14,155 bases of DNA, from the NCBI GenBank assembly GCA_050331475.1, contig JBHJGU010000131.1, positions 1-14,155 on the forward strand, in the 5' to 3' direction. This document shows, piece after piece, positions 1 through 7,031 of this stretch. Position 1 is the first letter of the stretch. Every line of letters begins with the position of its first letter. The translations under genes were made by a program, and so were the position numbers. The notes below the pieces were generated by a model. It worked only from the letters and a program-made list of their open reading frames with translations. It was not told where the DNA came from and made no database searches. This DNA is from JBHJGU01 sp050331475 (GTDB lineage: Bacteria; Pseudomonadota; Alphaproteobacteria; Caulobacterales; Maricaulaceae).

Positions 1-570
1 CCCGCTATTCCCCGAGCCGCCGCGCCGGGCTGGGATTTTTTTGATGTGTTCTTGCAGCGAGAGGTTGTCTATTTGTTCGTGGGCATCTTGGGTGGAGCGC
101 CGCCACGGACCGCGTAAGGTGGGGGCTTGGGGGCGGCGCCGGTCAGGCCCGAAATAGTTGGGCGCGCGGATGAAATTGCGCGGCTTGTCGACGATCGCCT
201 GAATGCGCTCAAAAAGCGCCCGCGCGGAGACCGGTTTAGCTAGCACTGCGTTGACGCCGGTGTTCACCGCCTGCATCACCACCCGGCGGTCGGCGTGCGC
301 GGTGACCAGAATAATCGGCAGATAGGGGTTCGGACTGTCTTGGGCGGTGCGGATGAGTTTGGTGAACTCTAAGGCGTTGAGGTCGCCGAGCGCGAAATCC
401 ACCAACGCCAAATCCACCATGCGATCGCGCGCGAATTCAAAGGCTTCAGCGGCGTCGCGCGCCTCAACCACCTGCCAAATGTCGATCGCCCGCAGCATGA
501 TCCGCAAAATCGTGGTCATGTGCTGGTTGTCTTCGACAACAAGAACCTGCAAGTTGTTTAGGCCGGTCAT
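1..570 (-). CDS. CheY-like response regulator, 3' end beyond window
   Basis: Reading from ATG at 570, 190 codons stay open to the left edge, so the C-terminus is missing. Residues 5-120 form a receiver domain. The acidic pocket is in VVEDN (E13-D14), the phospho-acceptor is D58 in LALVDFALGD, the switch Thr is T90 (ILVTAH), and the conserved Lys is K112 in LAKPVS. After the domain comes the stretch NFIRAPNYFGPDRRR, a basic tail I recognise from other alphaproteobacterial single-domain receivers. About 45 polar residues follow with no sign yet of a DNA-binding or enzymatic domain. It is therefore probably a stand-alone receiver that works by protein contact, but a domain outside the window cannot be excluded. 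The ribosome binding site is weak (GTAGG about 6 nt ahead of ATG). An ATG 4 nt upstream is in another frame. The partner kinase is not in the window. Confidence 0.88.
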   Translation of the reverse strand, partial: MTGLNNLQVLVVEDNQHMTTILRIMLRAIDIWQVVEARDAAEAFEFARDRMVDLALVDFALGDLNALEFTKLIRTAQDSPNPYLPIILVTAHADRRVVMQAVNTGVNAVLAKPVSARALFERIQAIVDKPRNFIRAPNYFGPDRRRPQAPTLRGPWRRSTQDAHEQIDNLSLQEHIKKIPARRGGSGNSG

Positions 571-636
571 GCATACCTACGGAGCTCGGTGCGCTGACAG
601 TTTGCGCGAACTCTTGAGCCGTATTCAAATAGAGTG

Positions 637-662
637 AAAAAAAACCTAAGCCGCGCGCAGCT
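637..662 (-). terminator. possible intrinsic terminator behind the lipoprotein gene
   Basis: On the minus strand a short hairpin at 662-649 (AGCTG and CGGCT arms with one G-U pair, CGCG loop) is followed after four bases by eight T (644-637). The stem is short and the T run is slightly displaced, so the call is tentative. It would separate the lipoprotein transcript from the response regulator gene. Confidence 0.35.
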
Positions 663-721
663 CTTGAGATTTGAATTTACAACCTCAAAGGGGGCAAGCA
701 ATCGGTTCATTGAAAGGTCGC

Positions 722-754
722 AGGCCGGCGTACCGTTGCGGCAAACGCCGGCCT
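722..754 (-). repeat. perfect 9-bp inverted repeat after the lipoprotein gene
   Basis: AGGCCGGCG at 722-730 pairs perfectly with CGCCGGCCT at 746-754 across a 15-nt loop, starting 12 nt beyond the lipoprotein stop codon. The GC-rich stem would stabilise or end the mRNA, but no T run follows directly. It may act as an mRNA 3' stabiliser or together with the weaker T-tailed hairpin nearer the response regulator. Confidence 0.5.
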
Positions 755-766
755 AACGCCCCGCGC

Positions 767-2470
767 TCAGCCGCCCGGCGGTTCGGCGCTGGCTTCTGTC
801 GTTACGGGCGTGTTCGGCGGATTAAGGATGCCGTTGATCGTGTTGAGCTCGCGCAAGGTGCGCGCAACGGCCTCCAAGGACGGCGACGTGGTTTCCCGTA
901 AGCTGTCCTCGATCTGCGTGAGCGCTTTGGGTATTGAACACCGGCTATGATAATCAATCGCGTCCGCGATCGCCGCTTCGACGGTGTAAAGATCGATCGC
1001 CGTGAGGCCGAATTCGGGAATGGTCGGCGCCTGACCGCGCCCTAATCCGGGTTCGTTGACAAGATCGGCCGCGAGCCGGGAGGCTTGCTCAGCGGTCTGG
1101 CGCGCGTTTCGGGCGCGCGTGCTGGCCGAACGCGCCATTTGGATCTGTTGGTTGCGCATGGTTTGGAGCGCCTGCACCGCGGGGGATGGTGAGGCCCCGC
1201 CCGCCAAATTGACCTCGGCGCTGGCTTGGGCTCCGGCTTGGGCTTGAGCGATTTGCGCGTCGAGGGCGCGCACCGCGTCGCGCGCGGTTTCCGCTTGGTT
1301 CGCCGCCGCGTTGGCTTGTTCGGCGCTGGTGGTTGCGATTTGGAACAGCCGTCCGATCCGGTTGGTCGGTTGGTCCGCCTCCGGCGTCGGATCGGCCGAG
1401 GCTTGCGCCGCCAGCGCCAGATCGCTCGCCTGTCCGACCGCGTCTAACGCCGCTTGCGCGGCCTCGGCGTCCAATCGGGCGGACGCCGCCGCGCGATCCA
1501 CCGACATCGTTTGCGGGTCGGGCATGGCCTCGCCGCTCGGCGGCTGTCGCCCTTGCGCCAATTGCGGCGTACGGGTGACCCCGTTTCGCGCATTCGGGCC
1601 GGTGCGACGGCGTTCAATATTGCGTAACGCTAAGTCGCGAGAGGTTTTAATCGCTTCTGTGAACACCTCGATCGTGCGGTCTTGCAAAAAGCGATTGCGG
1701 TAGCTTGCGCCAATTCCGGCGGTGATGGCGCCTGCGCCCGCCAGGGAGCGCACGGTCGCTGGATCGACGAACACCGCGCCCAGGCCAGCGAAGGTTAGCG
1801 TCAGCACATCCGTTACAAAGTTTACATTGGTCGAGCTACGCGCGAGGTTATCGACAAAGGCTAAGCACGCCTCATTAGACGCTGCCACAATACGGTCTTG
1901 GATCGCATTGCGCCGAATGGCCAAGTATCGCCCACCGTCGCCTTCAGTGAAGGACAGTGGCGAGCGGAGCCAGAAGTCCGTGGGCGCGTTGACTGGAAGC
2001 ATGTCAGGGCGCGCGCGCCGTTGCAAATCATCCCAACCCAAATTGGGCGTGGTCAAACTAAGAGCATCAAGGTCATCAATATTATTAAAATTCCAGCCAT
2101 CAACAAATTGAGCGAATTCATCAAATTCGGCGCCATATGTGTAAAAAGCAAGATGGGTTAGATCAAGTTCTTCTATTTCATTTTCGTCACGTCCTGAAAG
2201 GCCAATATTGAAAGAATTAAAGATGGGCAGAATGCGGACTGCGTCTTTAAACGATCCGGCAAGCGAAGTGCGGAAGTTTTCCAGTTCCCGGCCATTGAGA
2301 CTTAAAAAATACCGCCGGCGGTTTTCCGGATCGAGCATGGTGATCAAATCCACCCGATCAACACGACGCTCGACAGTCACTTCGGTGACGGAAAAGAACG
2401 AGTTTCCAAAGCTCGCGCATCCGCTCAACCCAAAAGCCGCTGCGCCCAAAAGCAACGTTTTCCAACGCAT
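767..2470 (-). CDS. large Ala-rich lipoprotein of unknown function
   Basis: I choose ATG 2470 (567 aa) over the upstream in-frame ATG at 2485. A GGGGGA ribosome site lies about 8 nt ahead of it, and it starts exactly at a lipoprotein signal peptide: MRW, a hydrophobic run, then lipobox LSGC with C18. Residue 19 is Ala, so outer-membrane sorting is expected. Residues 20-290 look globular and include a hydrophobic Gly/Ala-rich stretch (about 215-255). Residues 291-480 are a low-complexity, Ala/Gln-rich, probably helical or coiled segment. Residues 485-525 (around AIDLYTVEAA and YHSRCSIP) look ordered again. From memory, the 185-290 and 485-525 pieces resemble parts of a proteobacterial conserved hypothetical family in which they are nearly adjacent, so the Ala-rich part may be an insert. 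Positions 2040-2240 are AT-richer than the surroundings. No function is assigned. Confidence 0.8.
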   Translation of the reverse strand: MRWKTLLLGAAAFGLSGCASFGNSFFSVTEVTVERRVDRVDLITMLDPENRRRYFLSLNGRELENFRTSLAGSFKDAVRILPIFNSFNIGLSGRDENEIEELDLTHLAFYTYGAEFDEFAQFVDGWNFNNIDDLDALSLTTPNLGWDDLQRRARPDMLPVNAPTDFWLRSPLSFTEGDGGRYLAIRRNAIQDRIVAASNEACLAFVDNLARSSTNVNFVTDVLTLTFAGLGAVFVDPATVRSLAGAGAITAGIGASYRNRFLQDRTIEVFTEAIKTSRDLALRNIERRRTGPNARNGVTRTPQLAQGRQPPSGEAMPDPQTMSVDRAAASARLDAEAAQAALDAVGQASDLALAAQASADPTPEADQPTNRIGRLFQIATTSAEQANAAANQAETARDAVRALDAQIAQAQAGAQASAEVNLAGGASPSPAVQALQTMRNQQIQMARSASTRARNARQTAEQASRLAADLVNEPGLGRGQAPTIPEFGLTAIDLYTVEAAIADAIDYHSRCSIPKALTQIEDSLRETTSPSLEAVARTLRELNTINGILNPPNTPVTTEASAEPPGG

Positions 2471-2485
2471 AGACGTATCCCCCAT

Positions 2486-2672
2486 GTGATGTTGAAAGCT
2501 CCCCCAGGAGCTCTGACGTGAGATTGATCAAAAAACGCGTTACAAAAAACAACAGATATAAATTGTAATTCAAAATTCGGGAAAAATACATCCTTTGAGG
2601 GAAGCGTTCAGCGTAAAATGCGAGCGCCGCAACGCCTTTCACGCATTCGCCGAACGCGCTAAGCGTGGCGCT
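2486..2672. promoter_or_regulatory. divergent AT-rich intergenic region
   Basis: This gap separates the divergent starts of the lipoprotein gene (-) and the threonine aldolase gene (+), so it must hold both promoters. It is clearly AT-richer than the genes around it, especially 2524-2590. TTACAA (2540-2545) and TTGTAA (2563-2568) form an inverted repeat around a TATAAA stretch. No convincing -35/-10 pair with proper spacing could be picked for either direction. Confidence 0.4.
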
Positions 2673-3737
2673 ATGAACTTTGCCTCCGACACCACCGCCC
2701 CCGCTCACCCCCGCATTCTGGAGGCGTTAGCCCGGGTGAACGCCGACCCCATGCCCAGCTATGGCGCGGACCCGGTATGCGCGCGCGCGGAAGCGCGGCT
2801 TGCTGAGGTGTTCGAGACCGAGGTCTCCGTTGCGCTCACCGCCAGCGGCACGGCGACGAACGCGCTGGCCCTGTCGCTGTTGGCGCCGCCTTGGGGGGCG
2901 GTGTTTTGCCATGAAGAAGCCCATGTGCATCGGGACGAGAACGGCGCGCCGGAATTCTTCTCCGGCGGGCTGAAGCTAATTCCGCTGCCGGGGGAGGGCG
3001 CCAAAATCGCGCCTGAGACCTTGAAGGCCCGCCTCGCCGATTGGCCTTCCGATTTCGTGCACACCCCGTGCGGGGCGGCGGTGACGCTATCAAACCTTTC
3101 CGAAGCCGGAACCGCTTGGTCGCCCGACGAAGTGGGCGGCTTGGCTGAGGTCGCCCACGCCGCGGGGCTGGCGGTGCATATGGACGGCGCCCGGTTCGCC
3201 AACGCCTTGGTGTCGGGTCGCGCGAGCCCCGCGGAGTTGACCTGGCGCGCGGGCGTGGACGTTTTGTCCTTCGGGGCGAGCAAGAACGGCGCGCTGGGCT
3301 GCGAGGCGATCGTTTTGTTTGGCGATCACCGGGACAAGCGCGGCGAACTCGATCGCCGTCTCAAGCGGTCTGGCCATATGGCGCCCAAGCAGCGCTATCT
3401 CGGCGCTCAGCTGGAGGCGTATTTGGCGGACGATCTTTGGCTGGATCTCGCGCGGACCGCTAACGCGCGGGCGCAGGCGCTTGCTCAGGGCGCGGGCGCG
3501 CTGGGCGTGCGCACCCGGTGGCCGACCCAGGGCAATGAGGTGTTTCTGGTGCTCGAGGACGCGGTGGCGGATCGGCTGAAAGCCGCGGGCGCGGTCTTTT
3601 ACCCGTTTATGGGGCCGAAAACCTATCGCTTCGTCTGCGCTTGGACCACGACGACGGCGGAGGTCGAGGCGGCGCTCGGCGCCCTAAGCGCGGCGCTGGG
3701 CGAAACGGCTCTAGGCGCAGCCGCTCAGGCGGGCTAG
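2673..3737 (+). CDS. ltaE: low-specificity L-threonine aldolase
   Basis: PLP enzyme of fold type I that cleaves L-threonine and L-allo-threonine to glycine and acetaldehyde in the cytoplasm. From ATG 2673 it is 354 aa, normal for the family. The reading frame is open back to 2595, but the family N-terminus (ASDTTAP, then a helix and the SYG loop) starts at this ATG and the extra 26 residues match nothing. Visible signatures are SGTATN (58-63) for phosphate binding, H84 in the EEAHVH motif that stacks on PLP, HMDGARFANA (D171, R174), and the Schiff-base lysine K204 in SFGASKNGA. The C-terminal domain carries FVCAW. The pattern matches the short proteobacterial branch better than the E. coli type. 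The ribosome site is poor. The next gene starts 45 nt downstream on the same strand, so co-transcription is likely. Confidence 0.9.
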   Translation: MNFASDTTAPAHPRILEALARVNADPMPSYGADPVCARAEARLAEVFETEVSVALTASGTATNALALSLLAPPWGAVFCHEEAHVHRDENGAPEFFSGGLKLIPLPGEGAKIAPETLKARLADWPSDFVHTPCGAAVTLSNLSEAGTAWSPDEVGGLAEVAHAAGLAVHMDGARFANALVSGRASPAELTWRAGVDVLSFGASKNGALGCEAIVLFGDHRDKRGELDRRLKRSGHMAPKQRYLGAQLEAYLADDLWLDLARTANARAQALAQGAGALGVRTRWPTQGNEVFLVLEDAVADRLKAAGAVFYPFMGPKTYRFVCAWTTTTAEVEAALGALSAALGETALGAAAQAG

Positions 3738-3782
3738 CCTTCGCGCGCGCACAATCGCTACGCCGATCGGGGGGAGTTCGCC

Positions 3783-4988
3783 ATGTCGTCCGCGCTAATT
3801 TCCAAAGCTTTGTCTCGGGTTCAACCCTCACCGACATTGGCCGCCACTCAAGCGGCGCGGGAGCTGAAAGCCCAAGGCGTGGACGTCATCGGCCTGGGTG
3901 CGGGAGAGCCGGACTTTGACACGCCGGACACCATCAAAGCCGCAGCCATCGAGGCGATCGGTCGAGGCGAGACGAAATACACCGCCGTTGACGGCATTCC
4001 TGAGCTGAAGTCCGCGATTTGCGCCAAGTTCAAGCGCGAGAACGACCTCGACTATGCGCCGGAGCAGATCAATGTCTCGCCCGGCGGCAAGGCGGTGCTC
4101 TACAACGCTTTCCTTGCAACCCTGAACCCTGGCGATGAGGTGGTGATCCCCACCCCATATTGGGTGTCCTATCCGGATATGGTGGCGCTGTGTGGCGGCG
4201 AGCCGGTGATCGCCCCGACCACGATTGAGGACGGCTTTAAGCTGACCCCTGAGGGGCTCGACAAAGCGATTACGCCGAAAACCAAATGGGTGGTGGTGAA
4301 CTCGCCCAATAATCCCTCCGGCGCGGCCTACACGGCCGACGAACTCAAAGCGCTCGCGGAGGTGCTGGTTCACCATCCGCATGTCTGGGTGCTCACCGAC
4401 GACATCTATGAGCACTTGATGTATGACGCGCCGTTCGCCACCATCGCCCAAGTGGAGCCCGCGCTTTACCCGCGCACGCTGACCATGAACGGCGTGTCGA
4501 AGGCCTACGCCATGACCGGCTGGCGCATCGGTTACGCAGGCGGGTCGGCGGAGCTGATCAAAGCCATGCGCAAGGTGATGGGCCAGACCACCACCAATCC
4601 CTGCTCCATCAGCCAATGGGCGGCGGTGGAGGCGCTTAACGGGCCTCAGGACTTCCTCGCCGAGCGGCGGGCGGTATTCAAAACCAGGCGTGATCTAGTG
4701 GTCGAGGCGCTCAACCAAGCCGAGGGCGTGGCCTGCCGAACTCCGGAGGGCGCGTTTTACGCCTATCCGGACATCGCCGCGCTGATGGGGCGGACGACGC
4801 CAAATGGCCAAGTGTTAAAAACCGATGCAGATTTTTGCGCGGCTTTGCTTAAGGCCGAAGCGGTGGCCGCGGTGCAGGGCTCGGCCTTCGGCTTCGGCCC
4901 GGCCTTCCGGGTGTCCTACGCCACGTCAACCGAAGCGCTGGAAGAGGCGGGGCGGCGTATTCAACGGTTTTGCGCGAGCCTGAAATAA
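3783..4988 (+). CDS. aatA: aspartate aminotransferase (type I-gamma, possibly also prephenate)
   Basis: Cytoplasmic class I PLP aminotransferase of 401 aa, moving the amino group between aspartate and 2-oxoglutarate. Key residues visible: G39-A-G-E-P motif, Y66, the GGK motif with K103 (in I-gamma enzymes it binds the distal carboxylate), PYWVSYPDM (125-133), N176 in SPNNPSG, D206/D207 and Y209, the PLP lysine K240 in NGVSKAYAMTGWRIGY, and R376, which holds the substrate alpha-carboxylate. The GGK/PYWVSYPDM combination is that of rhizobial AatA and Thermus enzymes, several of which also use prephenate; this second activity is inference. Start ATG 3783 has a strong GGGGGGAG ribosome site (3769-3776) six bases upstream. 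It probably shares a transcript with the threonine aldolase gene and ends at the hairpin just after its stop. Confidence 0.93.
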   Translation: MSSALISKALSRVQPSPTLAATQAARELKAQGVDVIGLGAGEPDFDTPDTIKAAAIEAIGRGETKYTAVDGIPELKSAICAKFKRENDLDYAPEQINVSPGGKAVLYNAFLATLNPGDEVVIPTPYWVSYPDMVALCGGEPVIAPTTIEDGFKLTPEGLDKAITPKTKWVVVNSPNNPSGAAYTADELKALAEVLVHHPHVWVLTDDIYEHLMYDAPFATIAQVEPALYPRTLTMNGVSKAYAMTGWRIGYAGGSAELIKAMRKVMGQTTTNPCSISQWAAVEALNGPQDFLAERRAVFKTRRDLVVEALNQAEGVACRTPEGAFYAYPDIAALMGRTTPNGQVLKTDADFCAALLKAEAVAAVQGSAFGFGPAFRVSYATSTEALEEAGRRIQRFCASLK

Positions 4989-4992
4989 AATA

Positions 4993-5015
4993 GGGCGCGC
5001 CGAAGCGCGCCCTTT
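4993..5015. terminator. bidirectional intrinsic terminator between convergent genes
   Basis: A perfect 8-bp stem, GGGCGCGC (4993-5000) and GCGCGCCC (5005-5012), closes a four-base loop. On the plus strand it is followed by TTT. On the minus strand the loop is the extra-stable C(UUCG)G and the stem is followed by TATTTTATTT. It starts four bases after the aminotransferase stop codon and lies 31 nt beyond the stop of the Spy-like gene on the other strand, so it can serve both. Confidence 0.82.
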
Positions 5016-5045
5016 GGAGGTGGAGGAGAAAACCTAACGCGTGCT

Positions 5046-5825
5046 TTAGTCTTCTGAGGCGTCGTCATCTTTGTCTGAAATAATGTCTCGATTGGTGATA
5101 GTCTTGCCATCACGATCAACGAAAATAACCTCGGAAACAACCTTAGGCATATCTGGTTTCAAACTGAAGCTAAATTCACCATCGAAATGGCTTTTCAAGA
5201 CGTCATTAAGGACGAATTCTATTTTAAGTTTTTGCGCCTCTCGCAGAGCGGCGATATGGTCGTCGCTTAAGGCGTTGCGAACAGCGATCATGGTTTCGAG
5301 TTGGCGGCGCTTCAGGTCGCGCTCATAGGTCAGGAGTTCGTCGAATTCTTCGAGCGCGGCGCGCGTGTCGATGGGGGTCGCTTCTAGCAGCGCATCCAGA
5401 TCGTCGCCCCGGCTCGAGCGGCCCAGCCGCAGGCGCGTCAGGTCGGCGTCACGTTCGGCGATTAAGTCGATGATGGCGTCCCGGGCGGCGTCGTCCAGGC
5501 CGATGTCCTCGGCCAATTCAACCACGCGTTCGGGGGCCACCAAATTTTCGGAAAACAAATCTGACGGATCGAGCGTTTCATTGCCGCTATTCAGATCAAG
5601 ACCGACTTTAAAAGGGGTCCCAATTTTTAAATCGTAAAGCTTTTTAATGATATTATCTGTGCCCTTTTCTTCTCCTGAGATAGTAAATTTACCCGATTCA
5701 ACTCTTCCAACAGCATTCTTTAACTCAATAGATGATTTTTCATCAACGGGTTTGTCTTGCGCTAACGCCGGCGAAGCGAGTGCGAGCGCGCCGGCGCTGA
5801 TCAGGGTGTGGGTGAGGGGCCGCAT
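5046..5825 (-). CDS. secreted Spy/CpxP-like periplasmic protein
   Basis: Starting at ATG 5825 gives 259 aa with a classic signal peptide: MRPLTH, a hydrophobic core, and cleavage at PALA-QD after A22. An AAGGAGA ribosome site seven bases upstream supports this start. The frame is also open to ATG 5873, which overlaps the anti-sigma stop and would add 16 residues including SRRSLMR, a loose Tat-like motif; I judge that version less likely. Residues 100-205 are charged and helical, with the repeated pattern of periplasmic stress sensors and chaperones of the Spy/CpxP/CnrX type (DIGLDDAARDAIIDLIAERD, then NALSDDHIAALREAQ). Residues 210-245 look like a beta-rich tail ending in an acidic stretch. 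As the last gene of a sigma/anti-sigma unit it may sense or buffer envelope stress. The family call is by pattern only. Codons 24-75 and the last 60 are AT-rich compared with the middle. Confidence 0.72.
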   Translation of the reverse strand: MRPLTHTLISAGALALASPALAQDKPVDEKSSIELKNAVGRVESGKFTISGEEKGTDNIIKKLYDLKIGTPFKVGLDLNSGNETLDPSDLFSENLVAPERVVELAEDIGLDDAARDAIIDLIAERDADLTRLRLGRSSRGDDLDALLEATPIDTRAALEEFDELLTYERDLKRRQLETMIAVRNALSDDHIAALREAQKLKIEFVLNDVLKSHFDGEFSFSLKPDMPKVVSEVIFVDRDGKTITNRDIISDKDDDASED

Positions 5826-5869
5826 GAGGGATCTCCTTGATGGATGGCGGTTTGGAGGGTGGAGGGACA

Positions 5870-6316
5870 TCATCGATCTGTACTGAGGAGGACGTCAGAG
5901 TGGGCGCTGGCGTTTTGAAAGCGCGTGCCGCCGAGCAGGCGATCGCTGCGAAAGCCGTGCGCGGTCTGGTTATGCGCAAGCAAGAGGTCGCTGAGCGTGA
6001 CGTAATCGGGCGCGGGCGGCGCCACAATGAGTGCGTCGGACCGATAATCCAGCGCGACGATCAAGGTCGGCGGTTCCGCAACCGAGGTTGGCTCGGGCGG
6101 TTGGGTCAGAGAGGCCCACACCAACAGCGATGCGAAAGCGGTGGCTAACCCGCCCGCGGGCGCGATCCAGGGGGCGAGCAAGGGCTGGCGGGATCGGTTG
6201 AGCACCGCTTGGAAGCCTGGCGGCGGGCGTTGGGCGGAGCGGACGGCGCGGACAGCCACTTTGAGTTGATCATCCTCGGCGTCGGATCCATTGGAGAGAG
6301 GCGACAAGGGGCTCAT
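5870..6316 (-). CDS. single-pass membrane anti-sigma factor (putative)
   Basis: This 148-aa protein has a short cytoplasmic N-terminus (1-45, charged, with RAVRSAQRPPPGF), one membrane segment at about 46-70 (APWIAPAGGL through VWASL), and an outer part of about 78 residues. No zinc-binding HxxxCxxC motif is present. The anti-sigma role is inferred from topology and position: its ATG overlaps the sigma gene stop in an ATGA (6313-6316), the usual translational coupling of ECF sigma and anti-sigma genes. Its own stop overlaps the alternative upstream ATG of the Spy-like gene. If the sigma gene is truly dead, this gene has lost its partner but is itself intact. Confidence 0.68.
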   Translation of the reverse strand: MSPLSPLSNGSDAEDDQLKVAVRAVRSAQRPPPGFQAVLNRSRQPLLAPWIAPAGGLATAFASLLVWASLTQPPEPTSVAEPPTLIVALDYRSDALIVAPPAPDYVTLSDLLLAHNQTAHGFRSDRLLGGTRFQNASAHSDVLLSTDR

Positions 6317-6870
6317 GCGGCGCTCCTGTGTTCGGCGGTTCGGTCCAAAACGGTGCGTAACGCGGCCTTAGCGCGGGCGTAATGGGTGCGAGCGGACCCC
6401 ACAGTGATGTCCATGGCCTTCGCCGCCTCTTCGAGGGTAAAGTCTTGGGCGAACACCAACTCTGCGATTTGGGCTTGGCGCGCGGGCAGGGCGGCGAGCG
6501 CGTCGGCCATGGCTTTGGTCAGCGGGTCGCCCATGGGCGGGGCGACCGGTTCGGGCGGCGCCTCCGCGCCGGTCAAGAACCGGCTGTTAAAGATGGCGCG
6601 TTTGCGGCCTAAGCTTTTGGCGGTCATACGGATCACTCCGAACACCCAGGTTTTGTACTGCGATCGGCCCGATTAGCGCGCTTTGCCTTCGAGGATCGCC
6701 AGGTACGCGTCTTGAAGCACGTCGGCTGCGAACTCCCGATCCCCGCGCGCTAGGCTCAACGCCCAACCCCATGCGGCCCCATGCAACGCCTCCAGTGCGT
6801 CTGGATCGATCGAAAGAGGCGGAGACGACATACACACTCGCAAAGGCGACCGATCCCGACGATAGGTCAT
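6313..6870 (-). pseudogene. ECF sigma-70 factor gene interrupted by an in-frame TAA
   Basis: Codons 1-65 from ATG 6870 (or from ATG 6831, codon 14) encode sigma region 2 up to EFAADVLQDAYLAILEGKAR. Codon 66 is TAA (6675-6673). The same frame then continues without a gap into SGRSQYKTWVFGVIRMTAK (region 2.3-2.4), a linker, and region 4 (LPARQAQIAELVFAQDFTLEEAA, then the helix-turn-helix with SARTHYARAKAALR). In related sigma factors the position after KAR is usually Tyr or Phe, so one base change (TAC or TAT to TAA) explains it. Either this is a recent nonsense mutation, a sequencing error, or a split factor: GGAG lies about 8 nt before ATG 6645, which could start a 110-aa region-4 fragment (6313-6645). 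The stop is coupled to the anti-sigma start by ATGA. TATAAA at 6895-6890 might be a -10 element. Confidence 0.8.
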
Positions 6871-7002
6871 AGTGGGACCGGGCGCGGGTTTTATAGGACA
6901 GGCTTTGTCAGCGCGCGCGAGCGTGGGCGTCCGCTAGGCGGAAGCGGGATCGGGTTGTCGTCGAACCGTCGTGGAAACGGATCGAACCGGGGCGAGCTCA
7001 TA

Positions 7003-7031
7003 TTGTGCGGCGTGAAGCGGGCACTTAACTT
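7003..7031 (+). promoter_or_regulatory. candidate promoter of dps
   Basis: TTGTGC (7003-7008) and TAACTT (7026-7031) are separated by 17 bases and sit 34-62 nt ahead of the dps start. Both hexamers are only partial matches to the housekeeping consensus. If used, transcription would begin near 7038, inside the Irr-type palindrome. Confidence 0.35.

Noticed and set aside
2595..2672. 26-codon upstream extension of the threonine aldolase
   Set aside because: Family N-terminus begins at ATG 2673; the extension matches no part of the family and has no good ribosome site.
2759..3283. 174-codon minus-strand ORF opposite the threonine aldolase gene
   Set aside because: Antisense shadow with low-complexity Ser/Ala/Pro composition.
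3828..4616. 262-codon minus-strand ORF opposite the aspartate aminotransferase gene
   Set aside because: Shadow frame of a well-conserved enzyme gene; no ribosome site or family motif.
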